From: Musa acuminata AAA Group
Taxonomy: Eukaryota; Streptophyta; Magnoliopsida; Zingiberales; Musaceae
Direction: 5' to 3'
NCBI RefSeq assembly: GCF_036884655.1
Contig: NC_088342.1
Location: 18,701,501 to 18,765,500, forward strand
DNA: 64,000 nt
Position numbers and translations under genes: made by a program. Below are positions 45,801 to 53,170 of the stretch, in pieces (positions within the stretch are counted from its first letter, which is position 1; every line of letters begins with the position of its first letter). Under the pieces are notes generated by a model, which saw nothing but the letters and a program-made list of their open reading frames with translations, was not told where the DNA came from and ran no database searches.

Positions 45801-46078
45801 GAGCTGAGAGTAGCTGGTGGAGGAACGGGGTTTCCCCATTGTCATACAGGCATGGCTCTCCCTTCATAACCATGGACTATAGTTCAGATCCAATGGACGA
45901 ACTGCAGAGGCCCCATTCAACATCTCAGTTGGCTTCTAGGACTGAAGCAAGGTACAACAGGTCTGGTCCTTTAAGGACGAAGAAGAAAATATCTGATAGA
46001 TTGAGAGGAAGCATCAGTGAACATGAGCACCATTCACGGCATCTGGGTATGAAAGATCATTACGGCTCAAGTTTGTGA
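6119..46078 (+). CDS. ALE2-like: ALE2-like receptor serine/threonine kinase (7 recognised exons)
   Basis: Joined exons 6119-6226, 6297-6383, 6547-6921, 6997-7269, 11021-11410, 12381-12621 and 45388-46078 give one open frame of 721 residues plus an unresolved N-terminus; Arabidopsis ALE2 is about 744 residues. The order is a His/Pro-rich stalk, a Cys-containing extracellular domain ([30 protein letters not shown]), one transmembrane helix, then a kinase with [19 protein letters not shown] and APEYAM and a Ser-rich tail. All internal introns are GT-AG; the first five are phase 1 and the last phase 2, and every join keeps the frame. In Arabidopsis ALE2 acts at the plasma membrane in epidermal and cuticle specification with ACR4 (family knowledge). 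The last intron is 32,766 bp and full of nested transposons, yet no coding residue seems lost. HRDF in place of HRDL is normal for this subfamily. Confidence 0.9.
6297..6383 (+). CDS. ALE2-like: ALE2-like exon: His/Pro-rich stalk
   Basis: Follows a 70-bp intron. Acceptor TTTTAG|TA (an alternative AG at 6302-6303 is possible but breaks the phase), donor CAAG|GTTTGT. It encodes a His-rich segment with KHHHR, like the basic His/Arg stretch before the Cys domain in Arabidopsis ALE2. Phase 1 on both sides. Confidence 0.8.
6547..6921 (+). CDS. ALE2-like: ALE2-like exon: extracellular Cys domain
   Basis: This is the most conserved part of the ectodomain. It encodes CxxxCxEPLTSTP-like spacing, [23 protein letters not shown] and FGDYEV, all hallmarks of ALE2 and close relatives. 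The acceptor could be at 6546 or 6549, which differ by one codon and keep the same frame. Donor CCAG|GTAACA, phase 1. Confidence 0.92.
6997..7269 (+). CDS. ALE2-like: ALE2-like exon: juxtamembrane and transmembrane segment
   Basis: Follows a 75-bp intron. The first half is a Ser/Pro/Asn-rich juxtamembrane stretch. Positions 7113-7199 encode one hydrophobic helix ([20 protein letters not shown] and onward) that ends in the stop-transfer KWKN. Donor TCTG|GTAAGA, phase 1. Confidence 0.9.
7270..11020 (+). other. Intron of the kinase gene, 3.75 kb
   Basis: Consensus ends GTAAGA...TGCAG. It contains no recognisable coding domain; a 201-codon open stretch at 9600-10205 is low-information sequence. 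A cluster of GTACC/GGTAC-containing blocks at about 9890-10050 resembles a dispersed plant repeat but was not assigned to a family. Confidence 0.75.
11021..11410 (+). CDS. ALE2-like: ALE2-like exon: kinase N-lobe
   Basis: Acceptor GATGCAG|GC, donor GCATG|GTATGT, phase 1. After a Ser-rich linker it encodes the ALE2/PERK-type kinase entry ([13 protein letters not shown]), the glycine loop GEGGFGRV, the ATP-binding lysine in VAVKLL, the alpha-C glutamate in EFISEVEM and the hinge [18 protein letters not shown]. Confidence 0.95.
11411..12380 (+). other. Intron of the kinase gene, 970 bp
   Basis: AT-rich sequence with consensus ends GTATGT and TTACAG. I see nothing else in it. Confidence 0.85.
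12381..12621 (+). CDS. ALE2-like: ALE2-like exon: catalytic and activation loops
   Basis: Encodes [15 protein letters not shown] with the catalytic aspartate, DFGLARE (metal-binding aspartate), and ends inside the codon for the glycine of MGTFG. Donor CGGG|GTAAGA written as G|GTAAGA after TTCG; phase 2. The reading continues exactly at 45388. Confidence 0.95.
12622..13500 (+). other. Intron sequence before the hAT element
   Basis: AT-rich. Short repeated phrases around 13370-13500, such as 'gatcctatgatttgaactt' at 13393 and 13432, suggest a small local duplication. No coding signal. Confidence 0.6.
14376..16029 (-). pseudogene. hAT transposase pseudogene (DUF659-type)
   Basis: Read from right to left: a possible N-terminus at 16029 ([17 protein letters not shown]), a DUF659-like block around 15530-15340 with SNAWTDKRY, a block at 15138-14890 ([30 protein letters not shown]), and a block at 14846-14376 ([42 protein letters not shown]). 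These are characteristic of plant hAT transposases of the DUF659/dimerisation class. The frame is broken by several stops and shifts, so no functional enzyme is encoded. Such enzymes cut at terminal inverted repeats and leave 8-bp duplications. Confidence 0.8.
16562..18253 (-). mobile_element. Solo copia LTR (element D family), TSD AGGAC
   Basis: A solo LTR at 16567-18248, flanked by AGGAC at 16562-16566 and 18249-18253. It aligns along its whole length with the LTRs of element D (28869-30358 and 36649-37678), including the GGGCACCTATGACTAG end. The termini have decayed from TG..CA to TA..TA, and the body is more diverged and slightly longer, so this insertion is older than D. The internal region was lost by LTR-LTR recombination. 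Confidence 0.9.
18700..18980 (+). repeat. F-type LTR fragment (3' part)
   Basis: Matches the 3' part of the F LTRs at 25100-25320 and 43040-43316: 'ggcacttgtggggactt', 'gatctcgagt', 'ggaccctttgt', and the LTR end GTTCGTGACA, followed by TTGGTAC, which resembles the start of a primer-binding site. Its 5' part is missing. Confidence 0.7.
19844..20311 (+). other. Intron sequence between hAT and the 4.2-kb LTR
   Basis: AT-rich intron remnant; no coding or mobile-element signal seen. Confidence 0.6.
21019..21225 (+). repeat. Six tandem ~30-bp repeats
   Basis: Units of 29-33 bp built on CATTTCGGAGCATATCAA followed by a variable 'tagcrwat' end, with single-base differences between units. They lie inside the 4.2-kb LTR. 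Translation gives a repetitive peptide (FRSIS...), which is a by-product of the repeat. Confidence 0.85.
22680..22785 (+). repeat. Four tandem ~26-bp repeats
   Basis: Successive copies of GGAAGGATCGGAACACTTGC with 'aata' linkers; the first two copies are diverged and the last two nearly identical. Inside the 4.2-kb LTR. Confidence 0.75.
22925..24360 (+). repeat. 1.4-kb polypyrimidine tract with spaced hairpins
   Basis: The plus strand is almost entirely C/T, organised as repeated CTTCTTCC-type blocks alternating with CpG/GCAGC-rich blocks such as GCCGCAGC. Four hairpin-forming inverted repeats interrupt it: 23585-23613, 23811-23839, 24124-24152 and 24337-24360, the first three built on CCTCTGTTTCC paired with GGAAACAGAGG. 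The long overlapping ORFs on both strands come from composition and are not genes. Confidence 0.85.
24514..24927 (+). other. Intron sequence with (AT)18 microsatellite
   Basis: AT-rich intron remnant between the 4.2-kb LTR and element F, including an AT dinucleotide run at about 24785-24820. Nothing else seen. Confidence 0.7.
25626..26052 (+). repeat. Element E 5' LTR
   Basis: 427 bp, TG..CA. It is longer than the 3' LTR (394 bp) because the 'ggagttgtaaaggaata' phrase is duplicated around 25747-25802. A TATAAATA box lies around 25890-25905. It is followed directly by the PBS. Confidence 0.9.
26053..26068 (+). other. Element E primer-binding site (tRNA-Met type)
   Basis: CCTGGTATCAGAGCAG follows the LTR end. 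TGGTATCAGAGC is complementary to the 3' end of plant initiator tRNA-Met, the usual minus-strand primer. Confidence 0.85.
26730..28863 (+). pseudogene. Element E gag-protease-RT remnant
   Basis: The gag is in pieces, with stops at about 27093 and 27328, and includes AIQWFD and a long Gag helix region. A zinc knuckle [16 protein letters not shown] lies at about 27535-27580. The protease motif [13 protein letters not shown] is at about 27780, the RT start ([31 protein letters not shown]) at about 28280-28480, and RVVYRALN-like sequence after a stop at 28484. From about 28600 the frame jumps to [17 protein letters not shown], so the fingers/palm segment with the catalytic YxDD is deleted. The sequence is cut at 28868 by element D. 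Confidence 0.85.
28869..30358 (-). repeat. Element D 3' LTR
   Basis: 1,490 bp. On the minus strand it begins TGCTAGTCATAGGTGCCC and ends TTTCCCAACA. It is the complete LTR of the pair; the other copy lacks the segment equivalent to 29874-30335. The polypurine tract AAGTGGGAGAT (minus) abuts it at 30359-30369. Confidence 0.95.
30373..33495 (-). CDS. Element D pol: integrase, duplicated RT, RNase H
   Basis: A 1,040-residue open frame. The integrase core comes first: HSDVCGP, FTDDFS and the DDE glutamate in SERRNRNLL. Then come two RT palm copies (about residues 317-525 and 526-734), each with [19 protein letters not shown] and YVDD. The thumb and RNase H follow, with [16 protein letters not shown] and CDNNGAI. 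A normal copia pol of this type lacks the second RT copy (about 209 residues fewer). The integrase zinc-binding half and the protease lie upstream in another frame, so the polyprotein is broken. Whether a protein with two RT palms folds is unknown. Confidence 0.93.
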   Translation of the reverse strand: MTNSPFSGTGERATELLELIHSDVCGPMSTHAIGGYSYFITFTDDFSMYGYVYLMKYKSEAFEKFREYKNEVENQTGKSIKTLRSDRGGEYLSTEFTQFLKDHGILSQWTSPYTPQLIGVSERRNRNLLDMVRSMMSFADLPISFWGYALETAAYLLNRVPTKSVVSTPYEIWKGKKPDLKVVKIWGCPAHVKRHNPDKLESRTERCIFVGYPKETCGYYFYHPEDKRVFVAKRAVFLEKEHILDGDSGRMIELSEVGEPSSSTTLQPESVQVPNTQVSTLRRSDRVSHPPERYVGHIRGEDVEDIDPQTYEEAIMSIDSGKWQEAMNSEMDSMYSNKVWNLVDAPEGIVSIGCKWIFKKKIGVDGKVETYKARLVAKGYRQRQGVDYDETFSPVAMLKSIRILLAIAAHYDYEIWQMDVKTAFLNGNLEEEVYMMQPEGFVSKNCPDKVCRLLRSIYGLKQASRSWNIRFDEAIRSYDFVKNEDEPCVYRKVSGSSMTFLVLYVDDILIIGNDRGMLSTVKAWLSIDSGKWQEAMNSEMDSMYSNKVWNLVDAPEGIVSIGCKWIFKKKIGVDGKVETYKARLVAKGYRQRQGVDYDETFSPVAMLKSIRILLAIAAHYDYEIWQMDVKTAFLNGNLEEEVYMMQPEGFVSKNCPDKVCRLLRSIYGLKQASRSWNIRFDEAIRSYDFVKNEDEPCVYRKVSGSSMTFLVLYVDDILIIGNDRGMLSTVKAWLSRHFSMKDLGEASYILGIRIYRDRSKRMLGLSQSRYIETIVKRFGMKNSKRGLIPMRHGISLSTSMSPKTLEERANMDMIPYTSAIGSIMYVMLCTRPDIAHALSVTSRYQADPGLEHWKAVKCILKYLRRTKDLLLVYGGNSLKVEGYTDSSFQYNVDDSKSNSGYVYTLNGGAVCWKSSKQDTTADSTTEAEHIAASYATKEGVWLKKFITDLGVMPNSEEPISLYCDNNGAIAQAKEPRSHQKSKYVLRRFHLIREIVTRGDVAVERVPSEDNIADPLTKSLSQIVFERHRGLMGIRHIGDWL
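31292..32545 (-). repeat. Exact in-frame tandem duplication, 2 x 627 bp
   Basis: Copies at about 31292-31918 and 31919-32545. The unit is 627 bp (209 codons), so the frame is kept, and the two encoded proteins are identical. The junction shows only about 2 bp of microhomology ('ta'). It covers the RT from [12 protein letters not shown] to TVKAWL. Confidence 0.95.
33492..33811 (-). pseudogene. Element D pol: pre-integrase segment, frameshifted
   Basis: Encodes the stretch between protease and integrase, including [16 protein letters not shown], the His half of the integrase zinc finger. The Cys-pair part after DPF is deleted and a stop follows at 33492-33494. It is out of frame with gag upstream and with pol downstream. 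Confidence 0.8.
33812..34855 (-). CDS. Element D gag with protease motif
   Basis: 347 residues from MSLSNPLRG. The N-terminal half has the copia Gag fold ([29 protein letters not shown]). A Lys-rich stretch precedes a zinc knuckle [14 protein letters not shown], in which the second cysteine of CX2CX4HX4C is replaced by tyrosine. The aspartic protease motif [12 protein letters not shown] follows at about residues 290-301. The frame then shifts and stops. Gag packages the RNA; the knuckle change and the frameshift make this copy unlikely to be autonomous. Confidence 0.9.
   Translation of the reverse strand: MSLSNPLRGILDVNRLTGPNYTDWLRNLRIVLTAEKIVYVLDTVMPTPEEGASEDEIARYVKYIDDSILTQCYMLGSMTPELQRQHEKMDARSILLHVRKLFEEQGRTQRYEISKSLFRARMTEGTPVQNHVLKMIEWIEKLTGLGMVLEDNLCVDIVLQSLPDSFSRFIMNFNMNKLEVTLPELLNMLREAESTIKKEKPILYTGETRKKRKAERSLKKGKGKGKQGKAKVAKKDPAKDKGQCFHYGKDRHWKRNCKEYLAERAKQKLDEASGTFMISLHLSDSYDNTWVLDTGSAYHICNSLQVLARPRRLERGEMDLKMSNGAKVAVLAMARSPYICLVELLLH
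34856..36630 (-). other. Element D untranslated leader with repeats and GC island
   Basis: 1.8 kb between PBS and gag. It contains four exact copies of CTCGAGGGACTCGACCAA (plus strand: 35052, 35156, 35235, 35327) and a GC-rich, CpG-rich block at about 36125-36570 that gives long overlapping but meaningless ORFs on both strands. In between it is AT-rich. Confidence 0.85.
36631..36648 (-). other. Element D primer-binding site (tRNA-Met type)
   Basis: On the minus strand GTGGTATCAGAGCCAGGT follows the LTR end CCCAACA directly; it is complementary to the initiator tRNA-Met 3' end. Confidence 0.9.
36649..37678 (-). repeat. Element D 5' LTR with internal deletion
   Basis: 1,030 bp against 1,490 bp for the other LTR. 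A clean deletion of about 460 bp joins 'catacagga' to 'ttgctgggcacc' at about 37654/37655. The remaining sequence is nearly identical to the 3' LTR. In minus-strand orientation the lost part lies just inside the 5' end, so promoter sequence may be missing. Confidence 0.92.
37684..38744 (+). pseudogene. Element E RNase H and C-terminal remnant
   Basis: Continues the E polyprotein after the D insertion: [14 protein letters not shown], RNase H with [15 protein letters not shown] and [10 protein letters not shown], and [21 protein letters not shown] stop at 38043-38045 breaks it. From about 38425 the frame jumps to the C-terminal tail, so nearly all of the integrase is missing. It ends with a polypurine-like GAAGAGGGCGGG next to the 3' LTR. 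Confidence 0.85.
38745..39138 (+). repeat. Element E 3' LTR
   Basis: 394 bp, TG..CA, nearly identical to the 5' LTR except for the extra ~33 bp in that copy. Followed by the TSD copy GGATC. Confidence 0.92.
39341..42867 (+). other. Element F internal region, no recognisable genes
   Basis: Starts with the PBS-like TTGGTATCAAAGCGGG. The following 3.5 kb is balanced in composition and unlike the AT-rich intron. It contains only short ORFs (the longest about 110 codons), none with a gag, protease, RT or integrase motif. This is typical of large retrotransposon derivatives that depend on another element's proteins. Confidence 0.65.
42868..43316 (+). repeat. Element F 3' LTR
   Basis: 449 bp, aligning with the other F LTRs (CACGGACAAAGTTATAAATGGG ... 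AATTCCGTGATA shortened here to its ends). The termini are degraded (TAC for TGT, ATA for ACA), indicating age. Confidence 0.8.
43317..45387 (+). other. Intron sequence after the nest, to the last exon
   Basis: AT-rich intron remnant without coding or transposon signal that I could recognise. Ends with the acceptor ATTTGCAG. Confidence 0.75.
45388..46078 (+). CDS. ALE2-like: ALE2-like last exon: kinase C-lobe and tail
   Basis: Starts by completing the split glycine codon, then [27 protein letters not shown], the conserved arginine in [14 protein letters not shown] and a ~90-residue Ser/Arg-rich tail ([31 protein letters not shown]) that matches the ALE2 tail motif by motif. Stop TGA at 46076-46078. 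Confidence 0.95.
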
Positions 46079-47137
46079 ACGGTGATTCTGTTTCTCACTT
46101 TTTTTTCTTCTTTTTATTGTACAGCTTTGTCATATAGTTTTTTGTGCTTTGGGCATCCCATGAGCTTCTGATTTTGGATGACAGTGATTCATTTCTTGTG
46201 AATTCCATGTGTTTTGGATTATGTTGTGGCTGTCGCCGAAGTTAGCTGGTAATGTTTTGTTAGTTTCTAACCTACTGTTGGGTTTTCGTGTTTGTTAGTT
46301 GTTTCCTTTGTCAAATTGAATAATTGGTGGCTGGTAGCTAAAATTATTGTTAGACTTGCTCAAGCAATAGCTCCTTTTTTGGTGGTGTTATTATCTATTC
46401 CCTAAGATTCAATTGATACATTTACAAGTGTCAGAGGTTTCGGGTGTGTTTAGTTGCAAAAGGATTTCATCAAAATAATTTTTCTCTGAAAATTTTCTTT
46501 TGATTGTTCGTTGCTTGTTTGATGTGAAATCCTAAGATCTTATTTCCAGGAAAAAAAAAAGTCTTCAAACATCTTATTTCTTATTTTAGCCTAATTTTCA
46601 GAGAAGACTGTTTTTAATATCCCCAAGAGTTGGACTAAAGCAATCCTTCAAGATAGGGTTTGTAGCAGTCTTTTTCCTATCAACATCTTATTATGTTTGG
46701 ATTAAATTTGGTCCCAAACATAGTTAAATTAGTACGATAGCATTTTAGGCAACATTAACTTGTTCGGAGTCCTAAATTTCTCCACAATGGGATTGCTTCC
46801 AAATTGTGATGGAAAATAGAAAGATTAATACTTAATAGTTATTACACGCAATGATCAGATTGAGCAACTGATAAATCGACATATCCTTTTTTTACTCTAA
46901 CTTGCAATGATCAGAGTTTCTACATCCTATCTGGAATGAGATTCCAGAAGTAAAGAGGCTCTTTTTCTCTTTTTGTCGGATATGTTGTGAACAATATGTC
47001 CGAACACGACATCATTTGGCTTTCACTAATCTTCTCGTTTAACCTCAGAGTGCAGAGGATCAGCTCAGCACGTTTGATAAGAAGTAGATTCTTTCGGATT
47101 TTATATGTGGTTCTGATGCAAGATTTGGATCGACTAC
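46079..47137. other. Convergent intergenic region (both 3' UTRs)
   Basis: Lies between the ends of the plus-strand kinase gene and the minus-strand coiled-coil gene. AT-rich; it should hold both 3' UTRs and polyadenylation signals. No further gene seen. Confidence 0.7.
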
Positions 47138-47883
47138 TTATTTTAGTTCACGGCATTTTCCTCTCAAAGTCGGTGTTCCAGAGTCGGAGTTGCTTCGTTC
47201 TTCTTCCCGATTCGTTTCGTTGCTCAGAATTCTTAGGCTCTGCCTCAGAATGTCGATCTCTCGATCTCTCTTGCGTGCCTCCTCCTCCATTTTATCCACG
47301 CGTGATCGCAGTCTTTCCACTGTCTCCTCTTTGGCTTTCGCCTCCCTCTCCAGCGGCTCGATCTCAGCTCCCAAGTAGAACCTCTCCCCTGGAACAGCGG
47401 TCGGTGTTAAGCAACAGCTGGGGTAGAGTTTGTGCGCCTATGCTGTCGTCGGTGCACGTAAATTATAGTGTGTACTAACTACCCACGTCGAGTCCTTCGG
47501 ATGAGGTCGTCAAGCTCGGTCTTGATGGCCAGGTAGAGCTGCTTCCACTTCTCCACGGCTTCCTCTCGCCGCGCTCGCTCCTCCTTGAGGTGCTCGACCA
47601 GGCAATCCGTGCCCAAGCGGAGCCACTCCTTGGCCCCCCTGCTTCCTCTCGCCGCCGTCTCCTCCTCTTCCATCACCCGCTTCCTCAGCTCGGCCGCCTC
47701 CTCCGTGTGCTGCCTCCTCTCCTGCTCCCACTCCGCCTCCTTGGACGTGAAGGCTCGCGCCTCCTGCTCCCTTACGCGTCTCATCTCCTTCATCTCTTCC
47801 TCTAGCGCCACTACTTTGGCTCTCAGTTCGTTGGTCTTCTTGCGGTGATTGGTGTGAGAACATTTGCTGGCGACACACCCCAT
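47138..47883 (-). CDS. N-myristoylation-motif coiled-coil protein (two exons)
   Basis: Exon 1 is 47883-47487 and exon 2 is 47388-47138, separated by a 98-bp GT-AG intron (phase 1; CGAC|GTGGGT, TTCCAG|GG). The joined frame is 215 residues. I chose the start at 47883 because it gives MGCVASKC, a textbook N-myristoylation/palmitoylation signal; an in-frame ATG 24 codons upstream would bury it. Almost the whole of the rest is a charged, heptad-like coiled coil (LRAKVVALEEEMKEMRR, ERRQHTEEAAELRKR, ERLRSRVDKMEEEAR). The protein is probably a plasma-membrane-anchored scaffold. I do not recognise a named family. It is GC-rich compared with its flanks. Confidence 0.85.
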
Positions 47884-49234
47884 GATGTTATTGACCGGAG
47901 CCAACTCTTTTGGCGTGTTAGGGAAGGGACCGATAAAGGAGGAGAAGAGCGACATGGACTGTCCAAGAAGAGGAGTCGCACTAACTTGTTTAATATGAAA
48001 AATTTTCAGATTTATTATTTAACCAGAATGTGACGTTGATAAAATCATGCGACTGACATAAACAAGTTCAAAAGTTTTTATGTGAAATCATCAAAAAATA
48101 GGAGAAGAAATACTATAAATAAATTCTCTTATATGATACTAAAAACGAGGAAAAAAAAAAATCTAGGATGATATGTCCGAAGAAGAATATTTAAATACTT
48201 TTGTTTGCCAACATATAAGACAGTCAGTCGATCAAGATTGATACAAAGGAAAACATAAGAATTTGCTAAAATTAATACTCTTAATTTAAACGAGAATAAT
48301 TATTCTTTGGATATCAAGAATTGGCCGTCCACATCGCCTCCTATTTCAAACATTACAAATCCCCCCTCTCTCTCTCTCGCTTCGCACACTTTCCAATGAC
48401 TCCTCGCTGTCAGCTACGGTAACTTTGGTCAACACTTACGGCTAAGACAATCGCACCAGACCGTGGTGGTGGGGCTCCGCTTTGTTCATCTGATTGGGGA
48501 TTGGGAGTCAAGCTTCTCCGTCATTCGATGACAGGGGTGGTCCGCAGTCCCGTAGCACGGACAGGAGTTGGGGTCGTGAAAGGCTCGTCGTTGGCTGCAG
48601 ATGATGCAGCTCATGAATGACGGCTACCACTGGAGTTCGTAAGGGTCCGCTTTGTTCGCTTGTTCATGATGGATTACTGAGACGACAGAAATGGGCCCTT
48701 TCTTTTCTTCCTCTTTTTCTTTCTCTCTCCTTCTTTCGGGTCTTGAATTAGAGACTTTTATGGTTGCTTCTTTCTTTGTTTTCAGGCTCTGCACACCTAC
48801 TGCTAGGTTCGCTATATCAGGGGCTGATTGTCCCTACAGAGGCGTGTCCAACGGAAGGAATGGAGGCGCTGGCCATCTGGTAGATCAATAATGGACTAGA
48901 ATTAGATGACAATTATGTGCCATTATAGGCCATCCATCTAGTGGAATGATATCATTAAGGCTAACTACTCCATATCTAGTGATTGGGTAGGACCTATGTT
49001 AGTGACATGATAAAATATGTAATGAATTTTCTTTTGGGATGGATGTTGACAAATGGTACTTACTATAGAGGGAGGGTGTTAATATATAGGAGAATTTTTT
49101 TTAATCTTATTAAAGGTATTCCATAAATTGAAGAAATAATGCATAGTTCAGTACCATACACATATCGATAAATCGAGAAATGTTAAAATTTTTATAATAA
49201 AAAGTGTTTTAGACCCATTTAAAACCTCTTATAC

Positions 49235-49271
<37 letters not shown>

Positions 49272-50174
49272 TTCAGACTTTGTGAGTATAGATAGGTAGG
49301 TAAAGAAGACCCAATAATAATACTAAACTGGAGGGATCATAACAAAGTGACTTACTTTAATTGATACGATCCATCTGTGTCAATCCATCGCATGCATACT
49401 AAGATTTCTTTGTGTGTCTTTTGGCTGCCATTTGTCTTCGTACCACCGGCATCAAGCGACAGTGCTCGCTTCATCCAAAATCTTTCAGTTTCTATTTTAT
49501 TATAAATATAAACATTTATGTGATATGATATAAGCCAATTTAGATAATAAATACGTAGTTACAAATGCACGACTCAAGAACGAGATTGAAGTTAAATATT
49601 GTTTTTATTTTAATTTTAAGATATTTTCTTGGATAGCAACATATCACAAATTTGTTGGCATGTAAAAGTCTCTGTCGATACTTATTTCTTGTACCTCTTT
49701 TGCTTCTGATTTTATACCCACAAAAAAAAAAAAAGTCAGTATAAAATTATCTTAACAAATTATATTGCTTTTTTTTTTCCCGTCATTGTTCGACTCAAGA
49801 ATTCTTTTTTACTTGAGGTAAATTTATGCTATCTGGTTTGTTTGTGGGAGTAAAATTATGTCTCCATTAAGGCTCAACAATTGTTGACAACTACTTAATA
49901 TGCTGCTGCATTAGTTTGCCAATAAGATTTTTTGATCAGATCGATTCAAAAGATTTGTGTCGAGAGTGATCCACGATGGATCATAAGTTGATGACTTATC
50001 AAAGACATGTATGATTACTAATATACTTTCATATTCTTTCTTTCAAACTTAATTTCGGGGAGGATGTTGGAAGCTTAATCAAACTTTAATATTTGAGAGC
50101 ATTTAGTTAATTTTTAATCACTAAATATAATTGCAATTAGTTTCCTAATCTTATCGGACGTGAAATTTTTAATC
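47884..50174. other. Intergenic region upstream of the coiled-coil gene
   Basis: Probably contains the promoter of the minus-strand coiled-coil gene. A short CT tract at about 48363-48380 reads as GA on that strand. A TA dinucleotide run lies at about 49238-49268. No supported gene; the 66-codon ORF at 48691 has no recognisable motif. Confidence 0.6.
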
Positions 50175-50854
50175 ACTGAGCGGTGGTACTACCCAGTGCA
50201 GTGTCAGTGTTGGACTAACACTAGCAGTGGTACCGCCCAGCGCAGGCGGTAGTACCGCCCGTGCCCAAGAAACCCGGGATGAGATATTTTTAGGCTCCAA
50301 GTTTGAATCAACTTAAAGTATATAAAAACCCCTCTCATCCCTGGTTAAAAGACACAAGCACATAGAGTTTAAAAGTGAAGAAACGCTGCTGTAATCTCTT
50401 TAGAAATTCCATCATCCACTCTTAAGTTTAGAATTATGTAAGAGAGGAGTGTGAGTGCTTGTAAGGGCTGTCTCCTAAACCTGGTAAAAGAAGAAGAGGA
50501 GTGTAAGAAGGAGGTTGATCTTCGCCTATTAAAGGAAGATCAGTAGTGGATGCCGGTGGCCTCGACGGAGGAGGAATCGACGGAGTGGATATAGGTCACG
50601 ACGACCGAACCACTATAAAATTGGTGTGTTCTCTGGTTTGCATTTATTTCCTGCCATTTACATACTGCAAATTGAATATTTACTTGCCTACTGCATTCAC
50701 TTCATAAACGTATGCTTTCAAAGTTAAGTTTCCGAAATCGTTTTCAACGTAAACATATTTTATCGTATGAAAGTTTTTGAAGACGTGATTTTACCGCTGC
50801 ACTAATTCACCCCCCCCCCCCCCCCCCCTCTTAGTGCCGACTCCGTTCCTAACA
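50175..50854 (+). repeat. Sirevirus-like LTR 1 (5'-truncated)
   Basis: The last ~680 bp of the LTR found complete at 53853-55490, ending TTCCTAACA. It contains three GGCGGT/ACCGCC modules at about 50180-50260, a TATAAAA box at 50321-50327 and a run of 19 C at 50810-50828 (7 C in LTR 2). The upstream ~960 bp of the LTR are missing. Confidence 0.9.
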
Positions 50855-50903
50855 ATTGGTATCAAAGCCTCATTTTCTCATTTGGTTTAACACATAAAGA
50901 GAA

Positions 50904-51642
50904 ATGACTCTTTTCGACTTTCAAGAGGGTCACTCTCTTATTCGTCCTCCATTTTTCAATGGAACGGACTACACTTATTGGAAAACTCGAATGAGAGTTT
51001 TCTTGATTTCATTGAATCTTGATTTTTGGCACACTCTTAAAATCACACACAAAGGCACTAGCAAAGTTAAAGATTTTAAAGTTAATTTTTTAATGCATGA
51101 TTTTGAACTTTTTCGAATGAAGCCTAACGAAACCATTGTTAACATGTACACCCATTTTACGAATGTCGTCAATGGTTTAAAAGCTCTTGGCAAATGTTTT
51201 TCGGATTTTGAACTTGTAAACAAGATTTTGCATTCTCTTGATAAGAGTTGAGATTCCTAAGTAACGGCAATTCAAGAATAAAAAAAATTGATTACCCTTC
51301 TGATTGAAGAACTAATAGTTGATGACCTATGAATTATGAAATGACGTGTAATGCACGTAAAGAACTCAAGAATAACCTTCCAAAGGACAGGAAGGATTTC
51401 AGACTAAGAACAATCGAAGATCACTTAAACATAAGATCAAGTGATGGTGAACTTGAACTCCTAACTAATAAATTTAAAAAGTTAATGAAACAAAAATTAA
51501 AGAATGTAACTACTTGTTTTGAACGCAAGAAGAAGAACACAAATTAGGATGAATCGAGCTTCTCCGAATACGAGGAGAAAATCAACAAAGGCGAGGTGGC
51601 AAATTATGCCTTAACGGCATTCGACAATGAGGTAATCAAAAT
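50904..51642 (+). pseudogene. Sirevirus-like gag pseudogene, copy A
   Basis: Starts MTLFDFQEGHSLIRPPFFNG and TDYTYWKTRMRVFL, the typical Gag N-terminus of this copia lineage; then FRMKPNETIVNMYTHFTNVVNGLKAL and FELVNKILHSL. A stop at 51249 and further breaks follow, with later remnants around 51330-51640 (LELLTNKFKKLMKQKLKN). The central part is deleted. Confidence 0.85.
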
Positions 51643-53170
51643 GCTTTTAATTTATTTCGAAATTACATGATACTTTCCATGAGTTATTTTTAATTTAGTT
51701 TAGAATAATTATTTTTTTTTAAAATTACATGTTTAATATAATGAAAATACTAGAAAATTGGGATCATGCTAGTAATTTTAAAAATAATCATGAAAAATAA
51801 AAAAAAATGATTTTGATTGAAGATGATTTATGATTAATGAAATCGATTTTATTCTATGCATGAGACTTTGAAGTTATTCACGATGAAATATTGCTTTTTC
51901 GGTTTTAAATAAGATGGATGGTTTTCATACAAAAACATAAGCATATTGATTTAAAATTATGTTTAATGGTTTTATAATTTGAAATTATGCATAATGAATC
52001 TTACGATTTATGGATTATCGATTTTTACCATAATGAAAGTCGCTTATTGATTTTTTTCATAATAAATCTTGCACTTTTGTTTTAAACGATGATATATATT
52101 TTCATTTGACATAAATGAAAAAAGATATGCTGGAATGAAATAAATCAAATGAATTGAAACAACTGAAAAGAGAAAAGGTTTCTTCTTGAAAAATTTATTT
52201 TTTTGACTTTATTGATTTTTCCAAAAAGGAGATTAATGAAAACATGTATATTATACTTTTATGAATCTCATGGATTATGAAAATGATTAGCCATTAATGG
52301 GTTTTATCGAAATCATGATCCTGATTTCTTGGAATAATATGAGATTACCTTTGATGATCATTTTGATTATTTTGATTCATGGAATTTTGAATTCATGACT
52401 TGATCTTTCATTTGTTTATAAGATAGTTGAAATCTTTGTACTTTTGAATTCTTTCCTTCTCATTTCAATTTTTGAAATTATGCATGTTATATATTGGAGA
52501 ATTGAAACCATATTTTGATATCATGCATACCCAAGAAATGTTGATTTGACAAATTGAATAATAATTTTTCTCTTGATTATAACTTGTGATATTTTTTATG
52601 AATCATCATATTGATTTCTCGATATTCGATACATGAAATTTTTCTATGAATCAAGATTTTTTCATGCTATGATTCTTCTTCGTATTCACTAAAAATGATG
52701 TATTAAAATTAACCATGATATACAACTTGACATCTTGATAATTTATGATTTGAATTTTATTATGTAAAATTCCTTGTATTCATGAAATGTTTATCTCATC
52801 ACCAAAATTCTCTTGATATTTTGAGTGTGATGAAATGAAATTATGCATGAAATATAAATGAGAAGTTAATGATCATGCATGATAAGATGTAATGAATTTT
52901 AACATTTAGATACCATCATTTGAAAAGCTATGATCATGATGCCAAAATGATGTAGCATGAATGCTTGAATATCATGTATGATATACCCATAGTGATGATT
53001 GATTTATTTGTATCATGCATGAAGTAAGGATACAAATGTATGGTTTTGAAATTGTGCATATTTCAAGTTGAAATCATAATGATGCACAAACATATTGAAA
53101 CAAGGTTGATACTTTTCTTTTATCATAATTTGAAAATTGATATAAAGGGTCTTCTCTTCTTTTCGATAAT
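51643..53170 (+). other. AT-rich ORF-free part of copy A
   Basis: Rich in 'atgaaat' and 'catgcatgat' phrases and very AT-rich. It carries no recognisable coding remnant. Copy B lacks most of it. Confidence 0.6.

Noticed and set aside
48691..48891. 66-codon ORF starting MGPFFSSSF as a small secreted protein
   Set aside because: Low-complexity start, no supporting splice or promoter signal, and it lies in plain intergenic sequence.
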